Shown: positions 16,819 through 27,242, numbered from the stretch's first letter. The stretch is DNA of 64,000 nucleotides from Neiella litorisoli (GCF_014773395.1 NZ_JACXAF010000001.1:186001-250000); one strand, 5' to 3'. The notes: generated by a model from the letters alone, not told the origin. Numbers and translations are program-made.

Positions 16819-18251
16819 GAAATCTCCAAATGCTGACTCCAATCAGGCGGCAGTGCGGCATATTGTTCGAACTCAGGCTGTTCAGCAAACGGCTTGGCTA
16901 GGACTTGCTGCAACCGTGCAATTTCATCAAATCGGCCAGATTGGGCCTCCTCGATGGCCTGCTGCGCCATGTAATTACGCAATACATATTTGGGGTTGGT
17001 CGCCAGCATCTGCTGCTGCCAATACTGCGCGTCGCCCTGTGCAAGTCGGCGCTGACGATAGGCTTGCCACCATTGGCGAAAGCCTTCTCGGTCCACCCAG
17101 TTATCTTCCATTGGGGTTCGTTGCTCGGTCACATCCTGATGGCTCAATTGACGAAAGGTGCGGGTTAAGTCCTGCCCTTCAGCTTGCATCAGGGTGAACA
17201 AGCCATTGAGCATTTCACCATCGTCCTGCTGAATTTCATCAAGGCCGAATTTACCCGCCATTAACTGACTGTAGCGCCCTAGCAGCGCTGTTTGATAGTG
17301 CTCCAACGCAAGTTGAGATTGCTCCTTACTGACTAATGGCGACAACGCCAACGCCAGACACTGCAGGTTCCAGTGACCAATACCCGGCTGCTGGGCATAG
17401 CTGTAGCGGCCGCCATGATCCGAATGATTGGGAATATAACCGGCCTGATAACCATCCATGAAGCCGTAAGGGCCGTAGTCAATGGTCAGCCCGAGCAATG
17501 ACATGTTATCGGTATTCATCACTCCATGGGTAAAGCCGACGGCCTGCCAATGAGCAATCAACTGCGCCGTTTTGACCACCACCTGCTCAAACATCGCGGC
17601 GTAAGGCGCAGGCTGTTCGAGGCATTCCGGAAAATGATGGCGCAAAGCAAAGTCGGCAAGCTGCTTTAATTTATCGTGCTCGTTGCGATGATAGAAATAT
17701 TCAAAATGTCCGAAGCGCAAATGGCTGTCAGCAATGCGCAAAAGGGTCGCCGCCGATTCCAATTCCTCTCGTTGCACCGGCGTGTCGCTGCCAATCACAC
17801 ACAGCGCTTGGGTTGTAGGTATTGCCAAGCCGGTCAACGCCTCCGAGGCAAGAAACTCGCGAATGCTGGATCGCAACACGGCTCGGCCATCACCAAATCG
17901 AGAGTACGGCGTTTGCCCTGCGCCTTTGAGGTGTAGATCGACCAAATCGCCCTGTTGATTGCGGATCTGGCCTAACAGCAAGCCGCGACCATCACCTAGC
18001 TGCGGCACATACTGACCAAATTGGTGACCAGCATAGACTTGCGCGATAGGTTCACTACCGGGCAGCAACGCTTGGCCAGAAAAATAGCGACACAAAGCGT
18101 CGGCGTCGGGTTGCTCGGCTAATCCCAATGACTGCCCAGTTTGCTGTGAGTAGGCCACCAGCACTGGGTTACTAATGGCGTCAGGCGACACTTTGGAGTA
18201 AGTGCCTGCTAACTCGTTAAACCAAGAATTTTCAAATTGCCACGCTTCCAC
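16806..18251 (-). CDS. selO: Protein adenylyltransferase SelO (YdiU)
   Basis: SelO is a pseudokinase-fold enzyme that transfers AMP to Ser, Thr or Tyr of target proteins and is linked to redox stress. I start it at GTG 18251 (481 residues) because GGGAG lies 8 bases upstream and the family begins near WFNELAGTY; the frame stays open further up but that stretch is unrelated. Present are [29 protein letters not shown], and the catalytic [13 protein letters not shown] and [11 protein letters not shown]. The protein ends Cys-Ser-Ser, the conserved site where animals carry selenocysteine; the codon here is TGC. Confidence 0.93.
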   Translation of the reverse strand: MEAWQFENSWFNELAGTYSKVSPDAISNPVLVAYSQQTGQSLGLAEQPDADALCRYFSGQALLPGSEPIAQVYAGHQFGQYVPQLGDGRGLLLGQIRNQQGDLVDLHLKGAGQTPYSRFGDGRAVLRSSIREFLASEALTGLAIPTTQALCVIGSDTPVQREELESAATLLRIADSHLRFGHFEYFYHRNEHDKLKQLADFALRHHFPECLEQPAPYAAMFEQVVVKTAQLIAHWQAVGFTHGVMNTDNMSLLGLTIDYGPYGFMDGYQAGYIPNHSDHGGRYSYAQQPGIGHWNLQCLALALSPLVSKEQSQLALEHYQTALLGRYSQLMAGKFGLDEIQQDDGEMLNGLFTLMQAEGQDLTRTFRQLSHQDVTEQRTPMEDNWVDREGFRQWWQAYRQRRLAQGDAQYWQQQMLATNPKYVLRNYMAQQAIEEAQSGRFDEIARLQQVLAKPFAEQPEFEQYAALPPDWSQHLEISCSS

Positions 18252-18390
18252 CCACAGACTCCCTGCAATTTTATTATCGTCCAACAGTGATACGACAAAA
18301 AACAACGGACTGATTAAATCATGTCTACACTTGGCGACGAAATACTTCTTTTTTCTATCTTCATACTCCCGCTTACAAAAGGACTTCGTT

Positions 18391-19089
18391 ATGCCATTGT
18401 CAAAAAAGCTCCTCGCTGAATTTTTTGGTACGTTTTGGTTGGTGCTCGGCGGCTGCGGCAGTGCCGTTCTTGCTGCTGGTTTTCCCGATGTCGGTATTGG
18501 CTTGCTCGGCGTCAGTCTCGCATTTGGCTTAACCGTGCTGACCATGGCGTATGCCATTGGCCACATCTCAGGTTGCCATTTGAATCCGGCAGTGTCGGTT
18601 GGCTTGTGGTTGGGTGGCCGTTTTTCTGCTGCTGAACTCGGCCCTTACATCATTGCTCAAGTCATTGGTGGGGTTGCCGGTGGTGCCGTGCTATATGCCA
18701 TCGCCTCCGGGTCGGCTGATTTTTCCGTCGCTGGCGGCTTTGCTTCCAACGGTTTTGGCGCCCACTCGCCAGGTGGCTACGGCATGACCGCAGCAATCGT
18801 CTGTGAAGTGGTGATGACCATGATGTTCCTGTTTGTCATCATGGGCGCAACGGATAAGCGGGCGCCAGCAGGCTTTGCGCCAATCGCCATTGGCCTGTGT
18901 TTAACCCTCATCCATTTGATCAGTATTCCGGTCACCAATACTTCCGTGAATCCAGCTCGCAGCACTGGTGTGGCGCTCTTTGTCGGCGATTGGGCAGTGG
19001 CACAATTATGGCTATTCTGGCTGATGCCAATTATCGGCGGCGCTTTGGGTGGTTTGATCTACAAGTTTGTGGCCAGCAGCGACGATTAA
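18391..19089 (+). CDS. aqpZ: Aquaporin Z
   Basis: A 232-residue inner-membrane water channel with six helices and two half-helices. NPA motifs are at 65-67 and 187-189. The selectivity ring F45, H175, T184 and R190 is that of water-specific AqpZ, not of the glycerol facilitator. ATG 18391 has AAAGGA upstream. The frame is open back to 18202, but that part overlaps the selO start and is unlikely to be translated. It diverges from selO with a short shared promoter region and overlaps the recQ stop by 4 bases. Confidence 0.96.
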   Translation: MPLSKKLLAEFFGTFWLVLGGCGSAVLAAGFPDVGIGLLGVSLAFGLTVLTMAYAIGHISGCHLNPAVSVGLWLGGRFSAAELGPYIIAQVIGGVAGGAVLYAIASGSADFSVAGGFASNGFGAHSPGGYGMTAAIVCEVVMTMMFLFVIMGATDKRAPAGFAPIAIGLCLTLIHLISIPVTNTSVNPARSTGVALFVGDWAVAQLWLFWLMPIIGGALGGLIYKFVASSDD

Positions 19090-20915
19090 CGCTCCAACAG
19101 GTAGGCACAAATGGCGGTGAGAAATTCATCGCCATATTTCGCCAGCTTGGTTCGACCAACGCCAGAAATGGCTAGTAGCTGGCTGTCATTGGTTGGTTTT
19201 TGCTCCGCCATTTCCACCAGCGTGGCATCCGAAAACACCACATAAGGCGGCACGCCATCACGATCGGCAAGGGTCTTTCGAACGCCACGCAAACGCTGAA
19301 ACAGCGGCCGGTCTTCATCGCTCAAGCCAAGTTGCAATGAACGCTTATCTTTCACCCGCATACGCGGTACCGCCAGCTGCAATGGCTGCTCAGCACGCAA
19401 TATTGGCCTTGCCGCCTCTGTCAGCATCAGTGCGCCATGGCGGGTGACATCCTGACGCAAAAAACCCAAATGCACGAGTTGCCGGATCACCGACAGCCAT
19501 TGTTCATGGCTATGCTGCATGCCAATGCCATGGGTGCTAATTTCATGATGCCCGAAACGGCGAACTTTTTCGTTATCCGAGCCTCGCAAGACATCGGCAA
19601 TATGATGAGCGGTATGACTTTGCTCCGTGCGATAGACACAACTCAGCGCCATTTGCGCATCTTTCAGGCCATCGTAAAGCTTGGGCGGATTCAAACAAAC
19701 ATCACAGTTGCCACAGGCTTGCTGCGCCGGCTCGTCAAAGTAGTTCAGCAACACTTGGCGACGACAGGTTTGCGCCTCGCAAAAAGCACCAATGGCATCG
19801 AGCTTGTGTTGCTCGACTTTACGTTGCTCGGGGTTTTCGATGTTAGCGATGAAACCCACAATACGCTGACGATCGGCCGGGTCATAGAGCATCAAGGCTT
19901 CTGAAGGCAGGCCATCACGGCCAGCACGGCCGGTTTCTTGGTAGTAAGACTCGATATTTTTCGGCATGTCGTAGTGAACAACAAAGCGCACATTGGACTT
20001 ATTAATTCCCATGCCAAAGGCAACTGTCGCAACGACAATTTCAACTTCATCGCGCAAGAATTGCTCTTGTACCCGATGGCGAACTTCCGGCTCTAAGCCA
20101 GCGTGGTAAACCGCACTGTTGATGTTGTGATTACCCAGACGCTCCGAGACTTGCTCACAGCGTGCTCGGCTACCGCAGTAAATAATGCCACTTTGGCCCC
20201 GCCGCTCATTGAGGTAATCAACCAACTGTTTCAGTGGCCGATACTTATCTTCTAAGGTGTAGCGAATATTGGGGCGGTCGAAGCTACCCACGTGCAGTAG
20301 AGCTTGATTGAGCTGCAGACGCTGAACAATATCTTGCTGGGTGGCGGCATCGGCGGTGGCCGTTAGCGCCATCACCGGCAAATTGGGATAACGCTGTTTG
20401 AGCTGCCCCAAAGCAGCATAATCAGGCCTAAAATCATGTCCCCACTGGGAAATACAGTGGGCTTCATCGACGGCAACAAAGGCCAGCGGCAACTCGGCTA
20501 ATCGCTCTAGAAAACGGTCGCGCACAATTCGCTCTGGCGAGACGTAGAGCAAATCCAGTTCGCCATGATGCGCTTCATTAAGGGTTTGAATTTGTTGCTC
20601 TCTGGGAATATCGCCATACAAGGCAGCTGCGCGAATGCCCATGTTCTGCAGCGAATCGACCTGATCTTTCATCAGCGAGATCAATGGTGAAACCACCAAC
20701 ACCAGGCGCTTTTGTACCAGCGCAGGCAGCTGATAGCACAATGATTTACCCGCTCCTGTTGGCATGATCACCAGTGCATCTTGACCCCGACAAATGGCGC
20801 TGATGACATCGTGCTGACCTGGACGAAACTCACTGTAGCCAAAAACACTTTGCAGAGTTCGCTGAAGTTGCGGCAATAAGTCATTGGCGGGATGAGAAGT
20901 GGGATCAGCGAGCAT
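19086..20915 (-). CDS. recQ: ATP-dependent DNA helicase RecQ
   Basis: A 609-residue 3'-5' helicase for recombination and fork repair. Walker [13 protein letters not shown], the DEAH box [18 protein letters not shown], the zinc-binding RQC domain (cysteines in [10 protein letters not shown] and CGNCDVC) and a C-terminal HRDC domain (about 530-605) are all present. I prefer ATG 20915, which gives exactly the E. coli length; a GTG 24 bases upstream lacks a ribosome site. In E. coli recQ is near rarD and yigI, which lie about 7 kb away here with other genes between. Confidence 0.97.
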   Translation of the reverse strand: MLADPTSHPANDLLPQLQRTLQSVFGYSEFRPGQHDVISAICRGQDALVIMPTGAGKSLCYQLPALVQKRLVLVVSPLISLMKDQVDSLQNMGIRAAALYGDIPREQQIQTLNEAHHGELDLLYVSPERIVRDRFLERLAELPLAFVAVDEAHCISQWGHDFRPDYAALGQLKQRYPNLPVMALTATADAATQQDIVQRLQLNQALLHVGSFDRPNIRYTLEDKYRPLKQLVDYLNERRGQSGIIYCGSRARCEQVSERLGNHNINSAVYHAGLEPEVRHRVQEQFLRDEVEIVVATVAFGMGINKSNVRFVVHYDMPKNIESYYQETGRAGRDGLPSEALMLYDPADRQRIVGFIANIENPEQRKVEQHKLDAIGAFCEAQTCRRQVLLNYFDEPAQQACGNCDVCLNPPKLYDGLKDAQMALSCVYRTEQSHTAHHIADVLRGSDNEKVRRFGHHEISTHGIGMQHSHEQWLSVIRQLVHLGFLRQDVTRHGALMLTEAARPILRAEQPLQLAVPRMRVKDKRSLQLGLSDEDRPLFQRLRGVRKTLADRDGVPPYVVFSDATLVEMAEQKPTNDSQLLAISGVGRTKLAKYGDEFLTAICAYLLER

Positions 20916-21034
20916 GGAATCCAAAACGGCTATCAGCACAAAATTGTCGAATGCGCTATTGTACCGGTTGCTGATCAGCCAGCAATGACAAATTTGAGGG
21001 CATCAGGCTCTAGTAAGCGCAGGAGGCAAAGGGT

Positions 21035-21922
21035 ATGCAATGGCAGGACATTGAGCACACGCTCAAGTCAGCCCTTGGTTCTGGCTTGAAGCTGGGTCAG
21101 GCTGAGGCTGTTAGCGGCGGCAATATTAATCAGGCATTCAAGCTGCACAGCAACCGTGGCGAGCTATTTATCAAACTCAACCATGTCAGTTGCTTTGATA
21201 TGTTTGTCCAAGAATCCGCCGGCTTAGTCGCCATCGCGGCGACCAATACCATTCGCACCCCCAACGTTATTATCGCCAATCACACCCAACATCATGCTTT
21301 TTTGGTGCTCCAGTACCATGAGGCCAAGAACCCCCAGCCATCAGACTGGCAGTTGGCTGCAGAGCAGCTGGCAGCAATGCATTCAGCTTCAACAATGGCA
21401 ACCGTCACCGGCGAGCCATTCGGTTTCAGTGCCGATAACTACATCGGCAGTACTCCGCAACCAAACTCGCCAACCCCAAGCTGGAGCGAATTTTTCGCTC
21501 ACCAACGGATCGGTTATCAATTATCGTTACTCAAAGGGCAATTGCAGCTGCCCATATCTGATGCTGAGATATGCCAACAAATTGAATCAATATTACAAGT
21601 TGACCCCATCCAGCCATCATTACTGCACGGCGATCTGTGGCGCGGCAACTTAATGTTCGATAAGCACGGGCCGCTGCTCGTCGACCCAGCCTGCTACATT
21701 GGCGATGCAGAAGCCGATATTGCCATGACGGATTTGTTTGGCGGCTTTCCTGCGGCATTTTATCAAGCCTATCGAAGCATCAAAGCGGCACCAGAATCAT
21801 TGAGCCTCCGACATGACATTTACAACCTCTACCACTTGCTTAATCATGCCACTTTGTTTGGTGGTCATTATCTCGATCAAGCCGAACAATCAGTTAAACG
21901 CTTGATCGAAAACGGCAGCTAA
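21035..21922 (+). CDS. Fructosamine kinase family protein
   Basis: A 295-residue aminoglycoside-phosphotransferase-fold kinase of the fructosamine/ketosamine 3-kinase family, proposed to phosphorylate glycated (ribulosamine or fructosamine) amines as a deglycation repair step. Visible are the nucleotide loop VSGGNINQAF, the catalytic LLHGDLWRGNLM (about 196-207) and the metal-binding DPACYIGDAEADIAM. AGGAGG precedes ATG 21035. It is a single gene with its own terminator; the bacterial substrate is not certain. Confidence 0.9.
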   Translation: MQWQDIEHTLKSALGSGLKLGQAEAVSGGNINQAFKLHSNRGELFIKLNHVSCFDMFVQESAGLVAIAATNTIRTPNVIIANHTQHHAFLVLQYHEAKNPQPSDWQLAAEQLAAMHSASTMATVTGEPFGFSADNYIGSTPQPNSPTPSWSEFFAHQRIGYQLSLLKGQLQLPISDAEICQQIESILQVDPIQPSLLHGDLWRGNLMFDKHGPLLVDPACYIGDAEADIAMTDLFGGFPAAFYQAYRSIKAAPESLSLRHDIYNLYHLLNHATLFGGHYLDQAEQSVKRLIENGS

Positions 21923-21936
21923 AGAGCTGCCGTTTT
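21909..21936. terminator. Bidirectional terminator, kinase / ion channel
   Basis: A perfect 12-bp stem (21909-21920 with 21925-21936) and four-base loop, with T on both strands. Its left arm overlaps the last codons of the kinase gene. Confidence 0.88.
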
Positions 21937-21961
21937 GTCTTCATTCGGTGCTTAATCGCTG

Positions 21962-22771
21962 TTAACGGGAGCGTTGTTGCTCGGTCAATTGCGCTTTCAA
22001 CGCCAGCAACTCTCGGTGAACATCTGCGATGGTTGGCTCGCCGGCATGTTCAGCAGCATCGGCTTCTTTGTTTTCCTGCTCGATGACATTGACCACGATA
22101 CCAATCACCATGTTCAAAAAGGCGAATGCGGTTAAACAAATAAACGACAAGAAATACATCCAGCTCCAGCCATGCACCGCCATGGTTTCGTACATCACGT
22201 CTGTCCAGTCTTCAAACGTCATCACTCGGAACAACGTCAGCAAGGAGATCGCGATATCGCCCCACAATTCGCGGTTAATCGAACCGAATACCGTAGTGCC
22301 GACCGCCGCATAGATGTAAAAAATCACAAACATCATCAGCAACACATAACCGAGCTGTGGCAGCGCTTTGAGCAAGGAGTTAATGAGCATTCGTAGCTCA
22401 GGGATAATCGACACCATCCGCAGTACTCGGAACACTCGAACCAAACGTGCAATCAACGCCATGTCGTTATTGCCAACCGGAATGAGCGACAAAGTCACCA
22501 CAAAGGTATCGAACAGATTCCAGCCGTTTTTGAAAAAGTCACGCTTGCGCGGCTCGCCGATAAAGCGAATGCTGATTTCAACGAGAAAGAAGATAGTGAC
22601 GGCCCAATCGAGTACCGATAAGCCAGTATGCAGCCAACTCGGAATCTCAAAGGTCTTCACCCCGATCATTAAGGCGGAAAAAATAATGACAGCAATAACA
22701 AGGAGTTCGAACAGCTTGTTTTTACGTAGCCGGTCAAACTTGCTTTGAATAGAGTCGAAGTGGGTGGTCAT
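21962..22771 (-). CDS. Voltage-gated cation channel (bacterial Nav/Cav type)
   Basis: A 269-residue six-helix channel subunit. The S4 voltage sensor RLVRVFRVLRMV has Arg at 109, 112, 115 and 118. S5 (about 137-162), the pore loop and S6 (about 203-232) follow, then an acidic C-terminal coiled coil for tetramer assembly. The selectivity filter is T185-F-E-D-W-T-D191. Classical bacterial sodium channels have TLESW followed by a neutral residue, while the extra Asp at the second and fifth filter positions is what makes engineered variants calcium-selective. It is a family member of usual length; ion preference is open. Confidence 0.92.
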   Translation of the reverse strand: MTTHFDSIQSKFDRLRKNKLFELLVIAVIIFSALMIGVKTFEIPSWLHTGLSVLDWAVTIFFLVEISIRFIGEPRKRDFFKNGWNLFDTFVVTLSLIPVGNNDMALIARLVRVFRVLRMVSIIPELRMLINSLLKALPQLGYVLLMMFVIFYIYAAVGTTVFGSINRELWGDIAISLLTLFRVMTFEDWTDVMYETMAVHGWSWMYFLSFICLTAFAFLNMVIGIVVNVIEQENKEADAAEHAGEPTIADVHRELLALKAQLTEQQRSR

Positions 22772-22854
22772 TTCGCTTTGGTCATAACATCATAATAATG
22801 GCGCGATTGTACAAAGCCTTGACCACCGCTGACTAGCCCGAAAATCGACTGGTC

Positions 22855-23826
22855 TTAGCTGAACAAGTGTTGTAACGAGCGCTTGTTGTGATACATCAGC
22901 TCATCACCTGCCGCCAGCAAGTCATCCACCGTTGGATGCTGCAGCGGATCATACTGCACCGCGCCGCATGAAAACTCGAGCTCATAGCCACGATTACTCT
23001 CAGCGTTGTGAATTTTGATGGCGTCAGCAAACTTCTTGAGCACCGTCATGGCCACCTGGCGACGGGTATTGGTGAATAACACGACAAATTCGTCGCCACC
23101 AATTCGGGCAAACAAGTCAGATTCGCGGAAATTTTCCCGCATCGCTTCGGCAAAGCACTGCAACGCCACATCGCCTTCGGCATGACCAAAAGTGTCGTTG
23201 ATTTCCTTGAAGTGATCTAAGTCGAAAAACACCAGAGTGGCTGGGATGTGCTCGCGCGCAAACACCTTCATACTGTGCTCAGCAAGGGTAGCAAACCCTC
23301 GGCGATTACTAATGCCGGTCAGTTCGTCGGTGGTCGCCATCTGAAACGCCGATAATTCTCGTTCCACCATGGATGCCAGATCAACCAGAGTTTCCATTTC
23401 TTCTGTGCAGAAATCTCGCGGCCTAGTGTCGATCAAACACAAGGTGCCCAGTCGTGCCCCGGAAACTGCCCGCAGCGGACAGCCAGCATAAAAGCGGATC
23501 CCCGGCTCGCCGGTCACCAGAGGATTATCGAAAAAGCGCTCGTCCTCCAGCGCATTCGTCACCAGCAGCACTTTCGAATCGAGAATGGCATGGCCGCAAA
23601 AAGATACATCCCGTGGCGTCTCTGATACCTCGAGGCCAACGCAAGACTTAAACCACTGGCGTTGGTCATCAACCAAAGACACCACCGCAATGGGTACATC
23701 AAAGACGCGTTTGGCCATTCGAGTGACGCGATCAAAGCGCTCTTCATTGGGCGTATCCAGCACATCTAAAGAACGCAACTCGACTAATCGAGCCGCTTCA
23801 TTATCAGGGCTAGCGGGCTTTTTCAC
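22855..23826 (-). CDS. GAF-GGDEF diguanylate cyclase
   Basis: A 323-residue cytoplasmic protein that should make c-di-GMP from two GTP. I use GTG 23826, which has GGAG 6 bases upstream; a TTG 12 bases earlier overlaps that site. An N-terminal GAF domain (about 25-160, with VSLVDDQRQWFKS and FCGHAIL) senses an unknown signal. The catalytic domain has DELTGISNRR, FDLDHFK and an intact GGDEF at 243-247. The RxxD inhibitory site (RESD) lies five residues before it, so product feedback is expected. There is no EAL domain and no membrane segment. Confidence 0.92.
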   Translation of the reverse strand: MKKPASPDNEAARLVELRSLDVLDTPNEERFDRVTRMAKRVFDVPIAVVSLVDDQRQWFKSCVGLEVSETPRDVSFCGHAILDSKVLLVTNALEDERFFDNPLVTGEPGIRFYAGCPLRAVSGARLGTLCLIDTRPRDFCTEEMETLVDLASMVERELSAFQMATTDELTGISNRRGFATLAEHSMKVFAREHIPATLVFFDLDHFKEINDTFGHAEGDVALQCFAEAMRENFRESDLFARIGGDEFVVLFTNTRRQVAMTVLKKFADAIKIHNAESNRGYELEFSCGAVQYDPLQHPTVDDLLAAGDELMYHNKRSLQHLFS

Positions 23827-23915
23827 TGCTGTCTCCAAGGCAACATATGGCTAAGCGCTAAGTATAGAAAGTCCCGTCTGGATCAACCGAACAATGAATC
23901 AATCTGTGAGCCGGA

Positions 23916-24809
23916 TTACGAAGCGCGGGCAAAACAGTCGTCAATCGCATTAGCTAGTGCCACGACCGCTGGATTGGCCTGCTCTTGTAATGCCAACACT
24001 CGGTTCACCACCAGCGATTTTTTGGCATCAAATGCCAGCGGCACGGCCACTAACTCGGCGTCTTGTAATTCCTTACGGATATGCGAAGTCGGGATAAATG
24101 CAAAGCCAAGCCCTTGTTTCACAATATCAATCGCCGTACCGAAGTAAGTCACTGTCCAACGCTGCTCGGCCTGTAACCAACCGGCATCAACCGGACGCCG
24201 GACACCTGAATCGCGGATCACCAATTGTCGATGTTGGCGCAAATCATCGGAGCTTACCGAGCGATTGAGCTGCGTTAACGGATGGTTGGGGCTAGCAACA
24301 CAAATCATCGAGCTGGTCGCCACCGGCTTACCAAGAAAGCCCGGCAGCACCCGCACGGCGTACACCACATCTGCCTGACGTTCCAACAAGGCATCATCGG
24401 TGGCCGACAGGGTGGTTTCTAGAATTCGAATTCGAGTGTCCGGATGGGCTTGTGAAAAGGCCGCAATCCCCGCAACAATGGGTGCCATATCAACCACGGC
24501 GTCGACCGCAATGGTCACCTCCGCCTGCCACCCCGAGGCCAAATAACTGGCATGTTGCTCCAGCGCCTGAGCTTGCGCCAGCAAGTTACTGGCGTGGCGA
24601 TAAAGTACTTCACCAGCTTCGGTCAACACTGCTTTTCGGCCTCGTTGCGTCAGGGCTGGCGTGGGTAATTGCTGCTCCATTTTGCTGATGATGTAACTCA
24701 CCGCTGACTGGCTTTTGTTGAGCTTTTCAGCGGCTTTGGCAAATGAACCACAATCAATCACAGCCTGAAAGGTCGCCCATTGTTCTAACGAAATTCGCGG
24801 CAATGGCAT
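23916..24809 (-). CDS. LysR-family transcriptional regulator
   Basis: A 297-residue LysR regulator. The N-terminal winged helix-turn-helix (about 1-62) has FAKAAEKLNKSQSAVSYIISKME, and the co-inducer domain spans about 90-290. Its ATG overlaps the stop of the upstream membrane-protein gene by one base (TAATG), so both come from one transcript, divergent from azoR-pirin. LysR regulators often control divergent neighbours. Regulation of azoR and the pirin gene by quinone-like or electrophilic compounds is a reasonable guess but not shown. Confidence 0.9.
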   Translation of the reverse strand: MPLPRISLEQWATFQAVIDCGSFAKAAEKLNKSQSAVSYIISKMEQQLPTPALTQRGRKAVLTEAGEVLYRHASNLLAQAQALEQHASYLASGWQAEVTIAVDAVVDMAPIVAGIAAFSQAHPDTRIRILETTLSATDDALLERQADVVYAVRVLPGFLGKPVATSSMICVASPNHPLTQLNRSVSSDDLRQHRQLVIRDSGVRRPVDAGWLQAEQRWTVTYFGTAIDIVKQGLGFAFIPTSHIRKELQDAELVAVPLAFDAKKSLVVNRVLALQEQANPAVVALANAIDDCFARAS

Positions 24810-25540
24810 TATCTCACCTTAGATTTAGTTCGGCGTTGCACGGCCATCAGCGCCGCAATACAGATGATCAGTGCCAAGCCACCAATTTGCGCCGCCCAGA
24901 TAGCAAATAAGTCAGGTGCTTTGAGTAAAGTGGTCATCAGCGATTGATGATAGTCAAAATACCATTGGTGCTGAGGGGGAAACACAGACTCATGGAACAG
25001 CCGGTACAAGTCATCAAACCCGACCATCCAATAGCCCGTAACACCGGCCAATAAGATGACAGCAGCCACCGCTCGGCGCGTCTGAACACTGGGAAACTGC
25101 AGCCTCGACTGCCAATACAACCAAAGTAAAACCATGGCTAACGGCAAGCATAACCACCAGATCACCATGCAATCTCGCAGCAGCTGATGAACATCCTTGA
25201 GATGAATAATCTCGCTCTCAGTTAACCAAGGTTTGCTGCCACTATTGGTGGTGTATTGAATGTCGCCGAGCTTTTCGGGCTGCTGATGTACGGCCTCATT
25301 CAGCTGCTCAAAAAGCAATAGATGCTGGGACTTGTCAGTCAGGTGAAAGTCTTTGCGCTTCATCTTATTCAGCGGCGCATAGCGTTTGATATGACCATCG
25401 ATGTTAATTAGCTCGTACCACAAGGGGTAGCCGAAGTGCGCTAGCCGATTGGCTTGATAGCTGATGCCAACCGCGACGACCCAGAGCAAAAGGCACATGG
25501 ATAACCAAATCAGTACCCGAATGATGACCATGAACGGCAA
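24809..25540 (-). CDS. DUF1461 family membrane protein
   Basis: A 243-residue integral membrane protein. Four hydrophobic helices lie at about 5-27, 128-147, 156-175 and 215-236, with a roughly 95-residue loop between the first two. The LKDVHQLL segment and FDDLYRLFHESVFPPQHQWYF resemble the DUF1461 family, whose function is unknown. It is coupled to the LysR gene by a one-base overlap. Its start region (to 25649) is shared with the divergent azoR and is AT-rich. Confidence 0.7.
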   Translation of the reverse strand: MPFMVIIRVLIWLSMCLLLWVVAVGISYQANRLAHFGYPLWYELINIDGHIKRYAPLNKMKRKDFHLTDKSQHLLLFEQLNEAVHQQPEKLGDIQYTTNSGSKPWLTESEIIHLKDVHQLLRDCMVIWWLCLPLAMVLLWLYWQSRLQFPSVQTRRAVAAVILLAGVTGYWMVGFDDLYRLFHESVFPPQHQWYFDYHQSLMTTLLKAPDLFAIWAAQIGGLALIICIAALMAVQRRTKSKVR

Positions 25541-25648
25541 TCCATCAAATTATTCGATTAATTTAAGCAAATAATACCATCATTCAATCGATTGAATAAT
25601 TCTATTATCAAGTTGTCAGTTCGCTAACCCATATTTCAGGAGCTCAGC

Positions 25649-26254
25649 ATGAAACAAGTACTTCGTATCGATTCCAGCGTTTTTGCCGAAGCCGGTGTCA
25701 GCAGCCAGCTGGCCAATCAAATGCAACAAAAGTTGTTGTCCACCTACCCGCAGCTTAAGGTGGTCAACCGCTCATTCGCCGCAGATCCAGTTCGCCACCT
25801 CGACGGTGCTCATCTCGGTGCGCTGATGACGCCAGCGGAAGAACGCAGTGAGCAACAGCAACAAGCCGTGGCCTACAGCGATGAGTTGATTGCCGAAGTG
25901 CGCGACGCCGATGCCATCATTCTGACCGCACCCATGTACAACTTTCAGGTGCCGTCAATGCTAAAAGCTTGGTTTGATCATCTCGCCCGAGCAGGCGAAA
26001 CCTTTCAATACACTGACAATGGTCCTGTCGGACTGCTCCGCGACAAGCCGGTTTATGTCATCACTACCCGTGGCGGCGTCCATCGTGATCAACCGAGTGA
26101 CACCATTGAGAGCTTTGTCAAAACCATGCTTGGATTCCTTGGTTTAACCCAAGTCACCATGATTTTTGCCGAAGGCCTCAGCATGGGTGATGACGCGCGC
26201 TCAGCAGCGATCAGTGCTGCCGAAAAACAAATCGCAGCGATCGCCATTCATTAG
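25649..26254 (+). CDS. azoR: FMN-dependent NADH-azoreductase / quinone reductase
   Basis: A 201-residue flavodoxin-like oxidoreductase of the AzoR family. It reduces quinones and azo compounds by two electrons with NADH and FMN, and is considered protective against thiol and quinone stress. Landmarks are the N-terminal RIDSSVF, the FMN site TAPMYNFQVPSMLKAWFDH (about 93-111) and TTRGG. AGGAG precedes ATG 25649. The pirin gene follows 9 bases later. Confidence 0.93.
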   Translation: MKQVLRIDSSVFAEAGVSSQLANQMQQKLLSTYPQLKVVNRSFAADPVRHLDGAHLGALMTPAEERSEQQQQAVAYSDELIAEVRDADAIILTAPMYNFQVPSMLKAWFDHLARAGETFQYTDNGPVGLLRDKPVYVITTRGGVHRDQPSDTIESFVKTMLGFLGLTQVTMIFAEGLSMGDDARSAAISAAEKQIAAIAIH

Positions 26255-26263
26255 GAGGCCGTG

Positions 26264-27127
26264 ATGACAGCAAGAAAAGTTATTGAAGTGATCCGCGGTC
26301 GCGCCACGAGCGATGGTAATGGTGTCAACTTACTGCGCGTCTTTGGCGGCCCGCGGCCAGAACGATTCGATCCATTTTTGATACTCGATGACTTTGGCTC
26401 GGACAACCCAGATGACTATATCGCGGGCTTTCCGCCTCACCCACATCGCGGCTTTCGGACGGTGACTTATATGCTACAGGGGCATTTTGAGCATCGTGAT
26501 CACATGGGCAATGTCGGCGGCATTAAAGACGGCGGCGCTCAGTGGATGACGGCCGGAAGGGGCGTGATCCACTCGGAAATGCCAAAGCAAACCGATGGTA
26601 AATTACGCGGCTTCCAACTTTGGCTTAATCTGCCGAGCAAAGACAAAATGATGGCGCCCGACTATCAAAACATCGAATCCGGCCAGATTGCCGAAAACCA
26701 CATCGATGGCGTCTCCATCCGCGCCATTGCCGGCGCCGGTCAAGTCAACCAACAGGTCGTGAACAGCCATACAGAAATTGCTGATACCGAGCCGCAGATC
26801 TGGTATCTCAGCCATTCCGGTAAGACGGCAAAATCACTCACCATTAGCCAGAAGTCGGGCCGTAACGTGATGATTTACATCGCCCAAGGTGAGTTGGCCG
26901 TTGAGGCATCGCAATGGCGCGGTACCGCCGGTTCATTGGTTCGCTTTGAACAGCAAGGTGATGTGCAAATCAGCCTGGGCCCTGACAGCGAAATTCTGTT
27001 GCTGGCAGGCCAGCCATTGCAGGAGCCCATCGTGCAATACGGGCCTTTTGTTATGAATAGCCAAGCGCAAATCGACCAAGCCATTACCGATTACCAAAAC
27101 GGCGCCCTGACAACACCGGCGGTCTGA
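26264..27127 (+). CDS. Pirin family bicupin protein
   Basis: A 287-residue pirin. The N-terminal cupin keeps the metal ligands (FPPHPHRGF with two His, HRDHMGN, and the ARGVIHSE-like segment AGRGVIHSEMP). ATG 26264 has AGGAGG 5 bases upstream; an overlapping GTG at 26261 is less likely. Bacterial pirins such as YhhW have quercetinase activity, and others bind metabolic enzymes. Pairing with azoR suggests handling of quinones or flavonoid-like aromatics. Confidence 0.92.
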   Translation: MTARKVIEVIRGRATSDGNGVNLLRVFGGPRPERFDPFLILDDFGSDNPDDYIAGFPPHPHRGFRTVTYMLQGHFEHRDHMGNVGGIKDGGAQWMTAGRGVIHSEMPKQTDGKLRGFQLWLNLPSKDKMMAPDYQNIESGQIAENHIDGVSIRAIAGAGQVNQQVVNSHTEIADTEPQIWYLSHSGKTAKSLTISQKSGRNVMIYIAQGELAVEASQWRGTAGSLVRFEQQGDVQISLGPDSEILLLAGQPLQEPIVQYGPFVMNSQAQIDQAITDYQNGALTTPAV

Positions 27128-27242
27128 TCGTGGCCGCCTGAATCACTGCTTGATTCACAATTTTGTCGGTAGTGACTGGACATAACTGGTCGGTCCACTA
27201 GTCTCGTCCGGTATCAATCTGTATTTCTAGGACGAGCTTGCC

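Noticed and set aside
18202-18390. Extended N-terminus of AqpZ overlapping selO
   Set aside because: The family start [15 protein letters not shown] has its own ribosome site at 18391; the upstream part is unrelated and lies over the selO start.
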